Positions 49,775 through 56,972 of a stretch of DNA of 56,972 bases are shown piece after piece. Position 1 is the first letter of the stretch; each line of letters begins with the position of its first letter. A program made the translations under genes and the position numbers. The notes below the pieces were generated by a model. The model was not told the DNA's origin and searched no databases. It saw only the letters and a list, made by a program, of their open reading frames with translations. Source of the DNA: Acidobacteriota bacterium (GTDB lineage Bacteria > Acidobacteriota > Vicinamibacteria > Marinacidobacterales > Marinacidobacteraceae); assembly GCA_009840635.1 (NCBI GenBank), contig VXNL01000080.1, positions 1 to 56,972 on the forward strand. Reading direction: 5' to 3'.

Positions 49775-51316
49775 TCAGAAAAGCGCCTGGCGGACGCGGC
49801 GGCGGGCCGTGCGGATCGGGCTGAGGAGAAGGACGGCCACGGTGACGATCTCGAGCCGTCCGGCGATCATCAGCAACGCGAGGATGAGCTTCGCCGCGTC
49901 GGGGAGGTGTGCGTAGCTGGCCGCCGGCCCCACGGCTCCGAGCCCGGGACCGACGTTCGTCACCGCGGCGGCGGCGGCGCTGAAGGCGGTCAGCAGGTCC
50001 ACGCCCATCGCCGCGATGGCCAACGCGCCGGCAACCGCGCAGAACACGAACAGGAGCACGACCTCCCCGATGGTCGAACTCAGCGAGAGCGAGACCGGGC
50101 GGCGCCCGATGTGGACCCGCAGTTCTGTGTGGGGCTGGGTCGCCACCCGCAGCGCGAGCGGCACCTTCCGGAACAGGATCACCCAGCGCAGGATCTTGAT
50201 CGAGCCCGCCGTCGAGCCGGCGCAACCGCCCGCGAACATGAGGACGAGCACGAGCATCCTCGAAAAGTCCGACCACTGGTTGTAGTCCACCACGGAGTAG
50301 CCGGTCGTGGTGATCACCGCGATTGCCGTGAACGCGGCCTGGCGCAGGCCGTCCATCGATCCCTGCCCCATCAGGTAGAGACTGGCGAACAACAGTCCGG
50401 TGCTGACCACCACCACCCCGATGTAGAGACGCAGCTCGGGATCCGAGAAGTAGCTGGCGGCGGGCGCCGCGCTCACCCGCTTCCAGGAACGGCTCCGGAG
50501 ACGCCGCCAGAGCCGTCGGGCGCCGGCGACGATGCGCTTCACTTCGTAGATGTGGATGGCGAAGCGCATCCCGCCGATCACCATGAAGGCGATGATCACC
50601 CACTGCACGGCGGGATCGAACGCCCCGACGCTCGCGTTCCGGGTGGAGAAACCGCCGGTGGCCAGCGTGGTGAACGCGTGGCAGACCGCATCGAACGCGG
50701 GGACGTCGAGAGCCAGGAGGATCCCGATGAGGATCGCGGTGAGGACCGACCCGACGATGACGGTGTCCCGCGCCGTCTCGGTGATCTTGGGTTCGGTCTT
50801 TTCGGCGGTGGGGCCGGGGGCCTCCGCGGAGAGCACGTCCACCCCCCACTGCCGCCGGCCCAGCAGCCAGACGAAGATGATGATGATCCCGAGTCCGCCG
50901 AGCCACTGGGTCATCGCGCGCCAGAGCAGCAGGGAACGGGGGAGCCATTCCACCTCGGGAAAGATCGTGGCCCCCGTTGTCGAAAACCCGGAGGCCGATT
51001 CGAAGAGGCCGTTCACCACGAAGCCGAAGCCGAATTCCGCGACGTACGGCAAGGCCCCGAACACGGTGCACAAGCACCACGCCAGCACCACGAAGCGGTA
51101 GGCGCGGCTGCCGTCGGTGGACGAGCCGGACCTGCCGATCAGCGGCGCGAAACGGCGGCTGAGGCCGCCGACCCCGAGCCCCAGCGCCGCGGGCGCGGCG
51201 AAGGCCAGCCACGCCGGCTCCCCGTGGGCCAGCGCCACCGCCAGGGGAATGAGCAGCGCCAGTCCGAGCGCCTCCGCCAGCCGGCCGAGCAGCGCGATCG
51301 TTTCGGCGCGGGTCAT
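49775..51316 (-). CDS. trkH: Potassium uptake membrane subunit TrkH
   Basis: 513 aa with about ten helices and four P-loop repeats. Selectivity-filter segments are visible: SASGFSTTGATIFPEV in the first repeat, LATGGFSTRNASV in the second, AVITTTGYSVVDY in the third and AVTNVGPGLGAVGP in the fourth. This is the channel part of the Trk K+ system in the inner membrane. It lies 29 bases after trkA on the minus strand, the usual trkA-trkH operon. The 513-aa length is slightly above E. coli TrkH (483). Confidence 0.94.
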   Translation of the reverse strand: MTRAETIALLGRLAEALGLALLIPLAVALAHGEPAWLAFAAPAALGLGVGGLSRRFAPLIGRSGSSTDGSRAYRFVVLAWCLCTVFGALPYVAEFGFGFVVNGLFESASGFSTTGATIFPEVEWLPRSLLLWRAMTQWLGGLGIIIIFVWLLGRRQWGVDVLSAEAPGPTAEKTEPKITETARDTVIVGSVLTAILIGILLALDVPAFDAVCHAFTTLATGGFSTRNASVGAFDPAVQWVIIAFMVIGGMRFAIHIYEVKRIVAGARRLWRRLRSRSWKRVSAAPAASYFSDPELRLYIGVVVVSTGLLFASLYLMGQGSMDGLRQAAFTAIAVITTTGYSVVDYNQWSDFSRMLVLVLMFAGGCAGSTAGSIKILRWVILFRKVPLALRVATQPHTELRVHIGRRPVSLSLSSTIGEVVLLFVFCAVAGALAIAAMGVDLLTAFSAAAAAVTNVGPGLGAVGPAASYAHLPDAAKLILALLMIAGRLEIVTVAVLLLSPIRTARRRVRQALF

Positions 51317-51345
51317 TCCTGTAGGTCCGTTCCGGACGCGGCGGC

Positions 51346-52719
51346 TCAGTTGCGGCGGCCGAACAGCTCTTCGAGCTCCGAGAGCAGCGAATCGGGCTCG
51401 CCGGACTTTCCCTCCGCGTGCTGACTCATGAAGAGGGCCACCCGGTCGCCGGCCACGAACTCGGTGTCGCCGTTCGGCACGAAGGGCGCCGCGCGCGCCC
51501 GGACCACCTCGCCGATGATGCAGGTGTGAGGAAGCCCCAGCTGGCGGAGCGGCGCCCGGGTGGCGGGGCTGCCCTGCGCGACCTCGATCTCGACGAGTTC
51601 CCCGCCGCCCTCGACGAAGTCGAGACGGACCATGGCGCGGGTGTGCAGCAACTTCATGAGGGCTCCCGCCGAGACCTCTCCGGGGGAGATCGGGTGGTCC
51701 ACCCCGAGGTCCTGCATAGCGTCGTGGAGATCGCCCCGGTTGTGTAGGGCCACGGTGCGCTGCGCGCCCAGCTTCTTCGCGAGGTGCGCCGCCATCAGGT
51801 TCACCTCGTCGGCGTCGGTGGCGGCCACGAAGAAGTCCGCACCGCCGACCCCGGCCTCCTGCAGGATGTCCTCGTCCGTCGCGTCCCCGACGATCGTGTG
51901 GGCCGCCAGCGGGAATCCGGATGCCGGATGGCGGCGGATGGCGGTGAGGTCCACGCGGTCGTCGAGCAGCAGTTCACCGAGGCGGTGGCCGACCTGCCCC
52001 AGCCCGGCGATCACCACGCGCTGGGCTGGCCTCTGGTCCACGCCGATCGCCTTCAGATAGTTCCGCGCCTCGACGGCGGGGCCGACCGCGAAGATCTCGT
52101 CGCCCTCCTGGACCCGGGTGCGGCCGCGGGGGATCTCGAGATGTCCGTCCCCACTGCGGAGGATTCCGGTCAGCATCCAGCCGCGGGGTGCGGTGTCGAT
52201 CTCTTCCAGCGGCCGGTCGAAGACGGTCGGGTCCGTCGGGGTCGCCCGCAGGAGCACCAGCACCCCTTCTCCGAAGGAGCGCACCGACCGCGCCCCCGTA
52301 TAGCGGAGGATGCCCAGGATCTCCTCCGCGACCAGCTCCTCCGGGAAGATCGTCTCGATCGTCTGTTGACGCCCCCCCTCGGCGAGCAGCGGATTCTCCC
52401 GGTGCCGCTGGTCGCTCAGGCGGACCACCGCCCGCTTGACCCCGATCGCCGGGTCGGTCGCGGTGAGGGCGGCGAGCATGTTCGTCGCGTCGTAGTTGGT
52501 CAGCGCGAACAGCACGTCGGCGCCGGAGCAGTGCTGCGTCAGGATTGCCGGGACGCGGGCGTCACCCTCGGCGATCCCGATGTCGTACTTCCGCTGCAGG
52601 TGGATCCGGGTTTCGGAGTCCCGTTCCACGAGGGTGATGTCGTGGTGTTCGGGAAGTCCGCTCAACTGGCGGATGAGGTGCTCCCCCATCCGGCCCGCAC
52701 CCAAAACTACAAGACGCAT
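51346..52719 (-). CDS. trkA: Trk potassium uptake regulatory subunit TrkA
   Basis: 457 aa cytosolic regulator that gates TrkH on NAD(H)/ATP binding. Two RCK units: the first begins VVLGAGRMGEHLIRQLSG (Rossmann loop), the second VVIAGLGQVGHRLGELLL; each is followed by a C-terminal TrkA_C domain. The frame continues upstream without a stop but the Met at 52719 sits directly before the Rossmann strand and is the only sensible start. It precedes trkH. The gene is divergent from the AIR-synthase-like gene, 54 bases apart. Confidence 0.93.
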   Translation of the reverse strand: MRLVVLGAGRMGEHLIRQLSGLPEHHDITLVERDSETRIHLQRKYDIGIAEGDARVPAILTQHCSGADVLFALTNYDATNMLAALTATDPAIGVKRAVVRLSDQRHRENPLLAEGGRQQTIETIFPEELVAEEILGILRYTGARSVRSFGEGVLVLLRATPTDPTVFDRPLEEIDTAPRGWMLTGILRSGDGHLEIPRGRTRVQEGDEIFAVGPAVEARNYLKAIGVDQRPAQRVVIAGLGQVGHRLGELLLDDRVDLTAIRRHPASGFPLAAHTIVGDATDEDILQEAGVGGADFFVAATDADEVNLMAAHLAKKLGAQRTVALHNRGDLHDAMQDLGVDHPISPGEVSAGALMKLLHTRAMVRLDFVEGGGELVEIEVAQGSPATRAPLRQLGLPHTCIIGEVVRARAAPFVPNGDTEFVAGDRVALFMSQHAEGKSGEPDSLLSELEELFGRRN

Positions 52720-52761
52720 GGGGGGAACCTCGTTGCCGGGGGAATCCGGCGCGCGGGAAAC

Positions 52762-52767
52762 TACCCT
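52762..52767 (+). promoter_or_regulatory. Candidate leaderless -10 (TACCCT), AIR-synthase-like gene
   Basis: TACCCT six bases before the GTG at 52774; only the three defining positions of TANNNT match, so it is the weakest member of the series. Confidence 0.2.
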
Positions 52768-52773
52768 AACGGG

Positions 52774-53784
52774 GTGCCCGAGGAAAGACTGCCGGAGGGG
52801 AAGATCCCGCCCCGCGCGCTCCGGGAGATGCTGGAGCGCCTCGGCGAGGGAGCCGGACTCGAACTCGGGCCCGCGGCGGGGGAGGACGCCGCGGTGGCCC
52901 CGGCGGGGAGCGAGCCGCGCCTGGTGCTGGCGGCCGATCCGATCACCTTCCCGACCGCCGACCCCGGCTGGCACGCGGTGGTCGTGAACGCCAACGACGT
53001 GGCCGCCACCGGAGGCGAGTGCCGCTTTTTTCTTTCCCACGTACTCCTGCCCCCCGGGACCACCGAGGATCGGATCGCGGAGATCGCGGACGGCATCCGC
53101 CGGGGCTGCGATGAAGTGGGTGCGGTTCCCGCCGGCGGACACACGGAGATCACGTCGGCGGTCGCGCGCGAGGTGGTCGCGGGAACCATGGTGGGCGTCG
53201 CCACCGCCGAGCGCGTCAAGCCGACGGGAGGCGCCCGGGAGGGCGACATGCTGATCGTCACCAAGGGCGTCGCGGTCGAGGCCACCGCCATCGTGGCCGC
53301 CGAGCGGGAGGACGAGGTCCGCCGGGTGTTCGGGGAGGATTTCCAGCGCCGCGCCGCCGCCTTCCTGACGGACCCCGGGATCAGCGTGGTGGAGGAGGCG
53401 CGGATCGCCGCCGGCCTGCCCGAAGTGCATGCGATGCACGACGTCACCGAGGGAGGCATCGCGACCGCCGTCCGCGAGATGGCGGACGCCGCGGAGCTTG
53501 GCGCGGTCCTGGCGGACGCCGAGATCCCCCGGTTCTACGAATCCAAGCGCCTGATGGCCCATTTCGGCCTCGACATCCTGGGGGCGATCGGTTCGGGGGC
53601 CCTCCTCATCGCCTGCGCGGAGCCGGAGACCGGGGAACTGCTGGATCGCCTCCAGGGGGCGGGAACCCCCGGCCACGTGATCGGGCGTTTCCTCCGCCGC
53701 TCGTCCGGCATCCAACTGGCGCGGGGCTCGGTGCGCCGCGATTTGCCCGTGTTCGACGCGGATGAACTCACCCGGCTCGCCTGA
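52774..53784 (+). CDS. AIR synthase-related protein (HypE/ThiL-like ATPase)
   Basis: 336 aa from the GTG at 52774. The N-terminal AIRS half shows GEDAAVAPAGSEPRLVLAAD and NANDVAATGGECRFFLSHVL; the C-terminal half has HAMHDVTEGGIATAVREMAD. These are the metal/ATP segments of the PurM/HypE/SelD superfamily, which makes phosphorylated intermediates. It resembles HypE but lacks the essential C-terminal PRIC-type Cys (the protein ends DELTRLA), and no hydrogenase genes are near, so it should not be called HypE. Possibly a generic kinase-like member of unknown substrate. The following gene overlaps or abuts its stop. Confidence 0.75.
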   Translation: MPEERLPEGKIPPRALREMLERLGEGAGLELGPAAGEDAAVAPAGSEPRLVLAADPITFPTADPGWHAVVVNANDVAATGGECRFFLSHVLLPPGTTEDRIAEIADGIRRGCDEVGAVPAGGHTEITSAVAREVVAGTMVGVATAERVKPTGGAREGDMLIVTKGVAVEATAIVAAEREDEVRRVFGEDFQRRAAAFLTDPGISVVEEARIAAGLPEVHAMHDVTEGGIATAVREMADAAELGAVLADAEIPRFYESKRLMAHFGLDILGAIGSGALLIACAEPETGELLDRLQGAGTPGHVIGRFLRRSSGIQLARGSVRRDLPVFDADELTRLA

Positions 53785-53787
53785 ACC

Positions 53788-53793
53788 TAGAAT
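53788..53793 (+). promoter_or_regulatory. Candidate leaderless -10 (TAGAAT), lipoprotein gene
   Basis: TAGAAT seven bases before the ATG at 53801. Its position argues for that start rather than the earlier ATGs at 53762 and 53792. Confidence 0.4.
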
Positions 53794-53800
53794 GCACCCG

Positions 53801-54256
53801 ATGCCGCGTCCCCGCGCCCGCCGCGCCAACGCGCTCGCGCTGCTGCTTCTTGCCGGGCTGGCGGCACCGGGATGCAACACCGGAGCGACCCCGGGCGCCC
53901 TCCCCACACCTGATTTCCAGGCGCCGCTGAATGCCAGCTTCCCGTTGCGGGCCGGCGATCTCGGCTACGTCCAGGGCCAGGCCGATTACCTCTACATCAG
54001 CGTGCAGTCGCTGGGCGCCGACAACCGCTGTCCCCCGGAATCCTCCTGCGATGAACCGGGGTTCCTGGGGGTCTTCCTCGAACTCGAAACCTCGGAATCG
54101 CAGGGAGCGCTCGGGATGCGGATCCCCCCCGAGGGCGGCGCCGTCGGCACCTTCCAGGGCTTCGAGATCCGGATCCTGGGGGCGGCGCCTCCCGGCCGAG
54201 CGACCCGCATCCCGCCGACTGAGTACGTCTTCCTGATCACCGTCTCGGCGCGGTGA
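53801..54256 (+). CDS. Small lipoprotein of unknown function
   Basis: 151 aa from the ATG at 53801. The signal peptide reaches a lipobox LAAPGC, so the mature protein is lipid-anchored. It contains a possible disulfide pair in NRCPPESSCDEPGF, a beta-rich body (GVFLELETSESQGALGMRIP, GTFQGFEIRILGA) and ends EYVFLITVSAR. No family recognised; the layout recalls small beta-sandwich proteins. It follows the AIR-synthase-like gene by 16 bases and precedes the NHL lipoprotein by 59 bases, but the TAGAAT just upstream suggests its own promoter. Confidence 0.65.
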   Translation: MPRPRARRANALALLLLAGLAAPGCNTGATPGALPTPDFQAPLNASFPLRAGDLGYVQGQADYLYISVQSLGADNRCPPESSCDEPGFLGVFLELETSESQGALGMRIPPEGGAVGTFQGFEIRILGAAPPGRATRIPPTEYVFLITVSAR

Positions 54257-54282
54257 CTCGAACGCCGGTCCACCTCTAGAAT
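54253..54282 (+). promoter_or_regulatory. Candidate promoter of the NHL lipoprotein
   Basis: GTGACT (54253-54258) and TAGAAT (54277-54282), 18 bases apart. A Shine-Dalgarno (GGAGG) lies before the ATG at 54316, so this would be a leadered transcript. Confidence 0.35.
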
Positions 54283-54315
54283 TCGCGGTCCGCCACGCGC
54301 GGCACGGAGGCACAC

Positions 54316-55413
54316 ATGCGCCACTTCACGAAGATTCTCAAGACCGCCGGAACCGGCATCGTCGGCGCCGGGTTCCTGCTCGGCGCCTCCGCCTGCGGCG
54401 GGGGCACCATGGAAGAACCGGCCGAGCCGCAGGCGATGGTCTCCGAACACGACGATTTCCCGAATCCCTTCACCGCGCAGGCGATGTGGGGCGATCTGCC
54501 GGGAGAGCGGACCTGGGGCGCGGTGAGCGCGATCTATCCCGCCGCGGACGGCAACATCTGGGCGGCGGAACGGTGCGGCGCGAACTTCTGCGGCGACACG
54601 CCGGAGGTGGACACGATCGTTCTCTTCAGCCCCGAGGGCGAGGCCTTGAAGAGCTTCGGGGCCGGTCTGATCGCCTGGCCCCACGGAATGTTCGTGGACC
54701 ACGAGGGGAACGTCTGGGTGACGGACGCGAAGGGCTTCGTGCCCGACGAGCGGGTCCCGGAGGGCCTCGGCCACTTCGTGATCAAGTTCAGCCCCGACGG
54801 CGAGGTGCTGATGCGGCTCGGCGAGCCCGGAGTCGCGGGCACCGCCGACGGGCAGTTCAACATGCCGTCGGACGTCCTGGTCACGCCGGACGGAACGATT
54901 TTCGTCGCCGACGGCCACAACTCCGGTGGGAACAACCGGATCGTCAAGTTCTCGGCGGACGGCGAGTTCCTCATGAGCTTCGGGGAGACCGGGACCGGCC
55001 CGGGGCAGTTCCGCGATCCGCACGCGCTGGCGATGGACTCGATGGGCCGCCTCTTCGTGGGGGACCGCGCCAACAACCGGATCCAGCTCTTCGACCAGGA
55101 GGGCAACTTCATCGAGGAGTGGCTGCAGTTCGGCCGGCCGAGCGGCATCTTCATCACCGCCGACGACACCATCTACGTGGCCGACTCGGAGTCCACCTCG
55201 GAGGCGAACCCGGGATTCGGCCGGGGCATCCGCGTCGGCAGCGCCGTGGACGGCACGATCCAGTACTACCTGCCGGATGACGTGTCGGACCTGGAGCCGG
55301 GAGCGGAACCGGTGACGAGCGGCCCGGAGGGCATCGCGGTGGACTCCCAGGGCGGCGTTTACGGCGGCGAGGTCCGCCAGCAGATGGTCCGCAAGTTCAC
55401 GCGGAGCGAATAG
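54316..55413 (+). CDS. NHL-repeat beta-propeller lipoprotein (PAL-like)
   Basis: 365 aa with lipobox LLGASAC (mature Cys near residue 29). Six NHL-type blades follow: WPHGMFVDHEGNVWVTDAKG, NMPSDVLVTPDGTIFVADGH, RDPHALAMDSMGRLFVGDRA with NNRIQLFDQEGNF. The D-G-x-[IV]-[FWY]-V-[AGT]-D pattern and the HG..VD start match the peptidyl-alpha-hydroxyglycine alpha-amidating lyase-like family, common as lipoproteins in Acidobacteria. Likely binds or cleaves a ligand outside the cell; activity is unknown. It starts after GGAGG. A related gene begins at 56164. Confidence 0.85.
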   Translation: MRHFTKILKTAGTGIVGAGFLLGASACGGGTMEEPAEPQAMVSEHDDFPNPFTAQAMWGDLPGERTWGAVSAIYPAADGNIWAAERCGANFCGDTPEVDTIVLFSPEGEALKSFGAGLIAWPHGMFVDHEGNVWVTDAKGFVPDERVPEGLGHFVIKFSPDGEVLMRLGEPGVAGTADGQFNMPSDVLVTPDGTIFVADGHNSGGNNRIVKFSADGEFLMSFGETGTGPGQFRDPHALAMDSMGRLFVGDRANNRIQLFDQEGNFIEEWLQFGRPSGIFITADDTIYVADSESTSEANPGFGRGIRVGSAVDGTIQYYLPDDVSDLEPGAEPVTSGPEGIAVDSQGGVYGGEVRQQMVRKFTRSE

Positions 55414-55447
55414 GGAGCGGGGAGCGCCGGCCAGTCCTCCCGGTGGG

Positions 55448-55483
55448 GGCCTTCAGACCGGCACAGCGGGCCGCAGGCCCGCG
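55448..55483 (-). repeat. Dispersed palindromic repeat, copy 11
   Basis: Inverted copy: GGCCTTCAGACCGGCAC (55448-55464), then GCGGGCC-GCA-GGCCCGC, a 7-bp stem. It lies between the NHL lipoprotein and the HAD gene and is preceded by CTCCCGGTGGGG. Confidence 0.7.
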
Positions 55484-55521
55484 GTCGACGCACCGCTCCG
55501 AACTCTCATTGCGCGTACCGC

Positions 55522-56097
55522 ATGACTGCCAAGGAGCCCGGACGCACGCCCCTGGCCGGCATCACGGCCGTCTCCTTCGACGTGGACGGCACCCTCTACT
55601 CCGACCGGTTTCTCCGGACCCGCGTCGCCTGGGAGGCCATCCGGCGCGGCTCGCTGCGGGACCTCGGCACTCTACGCAACCGCCGTGACCCCGCGTCGGA
55701 CGCCGCCGCCCGGCTCGCCGCCGAAGCCCGGATCCTGATCCCGGTCATCCGCCGCCTGGGGCTCCGTCCCGGGGTCGCCGAACTCCTGGAACGCCTCCAT
55801 CGGTACACCCTCGTCGCCGTCTCGGACTTCGACCCCGAAGCCAGGCTCGAGGCCCTCGGTCTCCGCGGGGTTTTCGAACGGGTGTACGCGGCCGAGCGCC
55901 ACGGCGCCCTGAAGCCCGATCCACGGGTGTTCCACGCGGCGCTGGCGGATCTCGGGATCCCCGAGGCGGCGCTGCTCCACGTCGGCAACCGCGCGGACAC
56001 CGACGGCGCGGCCGCCCGGGCCGCGGGCTGCCGCGTCCTCATCCTGGGCCGGGAGTTCACCTCGTTCGACGAACTCCGGGCCCTGCTCGCCACGTGA
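55522..56097 (+). CDS. HAD-superfamily phosphatase
   Basis: 191 aa cytosolic hydrolase. Motif I SFDVDGTLYS (nucleophile and acid Asp), motif II VAVSDFD, motif III Lys in LKPDPRVFHAAL, and motif IV VGNRADTDGAAARAAG, in which the usual VGD is VGN with the second Asp present. The small cap (residues about 25-85) suits phosphoglycolate phosphatase-like enzymes. Substrate unknown. It lies between two NHL lipoprotein genes without evident operon link. Confidence 0.87.
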   Translation: MTAKEPGRTPLAGITAVSFDVDGTLYSDRFLRTRVAWEAIRRGSLRDLGTLRNRRDPASDAAARLAAEARILIPVIRRLGLRPGVAELLERLHRYTLVAVSDFDPEARLEALGLRGVFERVYAAERHGALKPDPRVFHAALADLGIPEAALLHVGNRADTDGAAARAAGCRVLILGREFTSFDELRALLAT

Positions 56098-56163
56098 ATC
56101 TCCGCCGGCGTTCACATCCCGGTGGAGAAGCCGTCACAATGGAGCGCCGATGGAGGTAGCCCC

Positions 56164-56972
56164 ATGAAGATTGCATCCCTGCTCCTCGCCGCTGGACTCG
56201 CCCTGCTGTCCGCCTGCGGCGCCGGGAGTTCCACGGACGTGACGGAATCGACTCCGGACACGCCGCTGGTCAAGGGCGGCGACGACCGGACCGGCGAGTA
56301 CGACGCCGTGCCCGGCTGGTGGAAACCCGCGCCGGACCACGTGGAGCCCTGGGGCTGGGGACAGGTTTCGGCGGTGGCGGTGGATACTCCGGACCGGATC
56401 ATCGTCGGCATCTGGGGCGACCGGGACGCCGAGAACCGCGAGCGCGAGGGAAGCACCAACTACCTGGTCGCCGTGGACCGCGACGGCAACCTCACCGAGA
56501 ACTGGTCGCAGTGGGACTCGACGTTCAACAAGCCGCACCAGCTCTACATCAGCCCCTACGACCCCGACCGGCACGTCTGGCTCGTGGAGCGCGGTGGCGG
56601 CAAGGACGTGAACATGCAGGTCCTCAAGTTCTCGAACGACGGGAGCGAACTGGTGATGCGGCTGGTCGATCCCGATCACCCCACGACCCGGGCGGAGGCG
56701 CGCGCCAACCCGAACCCGGGTCCCTTCGAGTACGGCGACCCTTCCGTGATGGCGTTCCTGCCGAACGGCGACTTCCTCGTCGGCGACGGCTACTGGCACT
56801 CGCGCATCATCAAGTACAACGCAGAGGGCGAGTACCTGATGGAGTGGGGCGAACTCGGGAACGGTCCGGGCCAGTTCGACCTCATCCACGGGCTCGCAGT
56901 GGACCGGGACCGCCGCGTCTACGTGGGCGACCGCACCAACAACCGCATCCAGATCTTCACCGAGGACGGCGA
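56164..56972 (+). CDS. NHL-repeat lipoprotein, truncated by the window end
   Basis: The 5' part (269 codons) of a gene that runs out of the window. Signal peptide MKIASLLLAAGLALLSAC with lipobox LLSAC. The mature part contains WGWGQVSAVAVDTPDRIIVG, FNKPHQLYISPYDPDRHVWL, PSVMAFLPNGDFLVGDGYWH with HSRIIKYNAEGEYL, and DLIHGLAVDRDRRVYVGDRT, i.e. NHL-type blades like those in the gene at 54316 but with different loops (CAGSS and long aspartate-rich inserts). GGAGG precedes the ATG. Probably a paralogue with a different ligand; completeness cannot be judged here. Confidence 0.85.
   Translation, partial: MKIASLLLAAGLALLSACGAGSSTDVTESTPDTPLVKGGDDRTGEYDAVPGWWKPAPDHVEPWGWGQVSAVAVDTPDRIIVGIWGDRDAENREREGSTNYLVAVDRDGNLTENWSQWDSTFNKPHQLYISPYDPDRHVWLVERGGGKDVNMQVLKFSNDGSELVMRLVDPDHPTTRAEARANPNPGPFEYGDPSVMAFLPNGDFLVGDGYWHSRIIKYNAEGEYLMEWGELGNGPGQFDLIHGLAVDRDRRVYVGDRTNNRIQIFTEDG

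Noticed and set aside
52774..53784. HypE hydrogenase maturation protein
   Set aside because: No C-terminal PRIC-like cysteine and no hydrogenase or other hyp genes nearby.
1..56972. tRNA, rRNA, insertion sequence or prophage
   Set aside because: No cloverleaf-like or rRNA-like segment and no transposase, integrase or phage gene was recognised when reading both strands.

Overview
The window is a high-GC, gene-dense bacterial chromosome segment (56,972 bases, 45 protein genes called, no rRNA or tRNA seen). Four traits point to Acidobacteriota or Gemmatimonadota or a relative: several 'planctomycete-type' exported haem protein families (DUF1549/DUF1501 and DUF1592/DUF1552), secreted ankyrin proteins, F420 cofactor genes, and an S9 dipeptidyl-peptidase with a DUF3810 protein. 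This taxonomic guess is inference. The first 23 bases are a G8C15 run that looks like a contig edge.

Layout. 0.1-4.8 kb (minus): a ferric-iron ABC importer (fbpA-fbpB-fbpC) with a lipoprotein of the creatininase family behind it. 4.9-11.8 kb: HtrA-type protease, a sodium/solute symporter, an exported protein, then an F420 pair (cofE, npdG) coupled to a flippase-like membrane protein, and a convergent Gly/Arg/Met-rich exported protein. 11.9-17.8 kb (plus): DUF1549 cytochrome-like protein, DUF1501 protein, a formylglycine-generating-enzyme-like protein, a Tat-exported isocitrate-lyase/PEP-mutase-like protein and a YdeI/OmdA-like protein, behind a good sigma70-type promoter. 17.9-19.1 kb: an MFS transporter with no canonical start codon.

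19.3-32.3 kb (minus) is the most unusual part. A three-gene cassette, DUF1592 dihaem-type protein, then Tat-exported DUF1552 protein, then secreted ankyrin-repeat protein, occurs twice in tandem and ends with an exported metallo-beta-lactamase-fold hydrolase. The two DUF1552 genes share about 465 identical bases, although the rest of the cassettes has diverged. Both ankyrin proteins end in the same CVGC tail.

32.5-43.7 kb: a VapBC toxin-antitoxin pair, exonuclease III, a translationally coupled operon (small membrane protein, two different sodium/solute symporters, a PLP decarboxylase), an exported amidohydrolase, a DPP-IV-type peptidase and L-2-hydroxyglutarate oxidase. 43.9-57 kb: a secreted putative zinc protease, a DUF3810 protein, acs-pepA, trkA-trkH, an AIR-synthase-family protein, lipoproteins with NHL beta-propellers and a HAD phosphatase; the last gene runs off the end.

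Two layers cut across the genes. A dispersed family of palindromic intergenic repeats (11 copies noted) sits between genes. Several genes that begin a transcription unit have a TANNNT hexamer 6-8 bases before the start codon and no Shine-Dalgarno, the pattern expected of leaderless transcripts.
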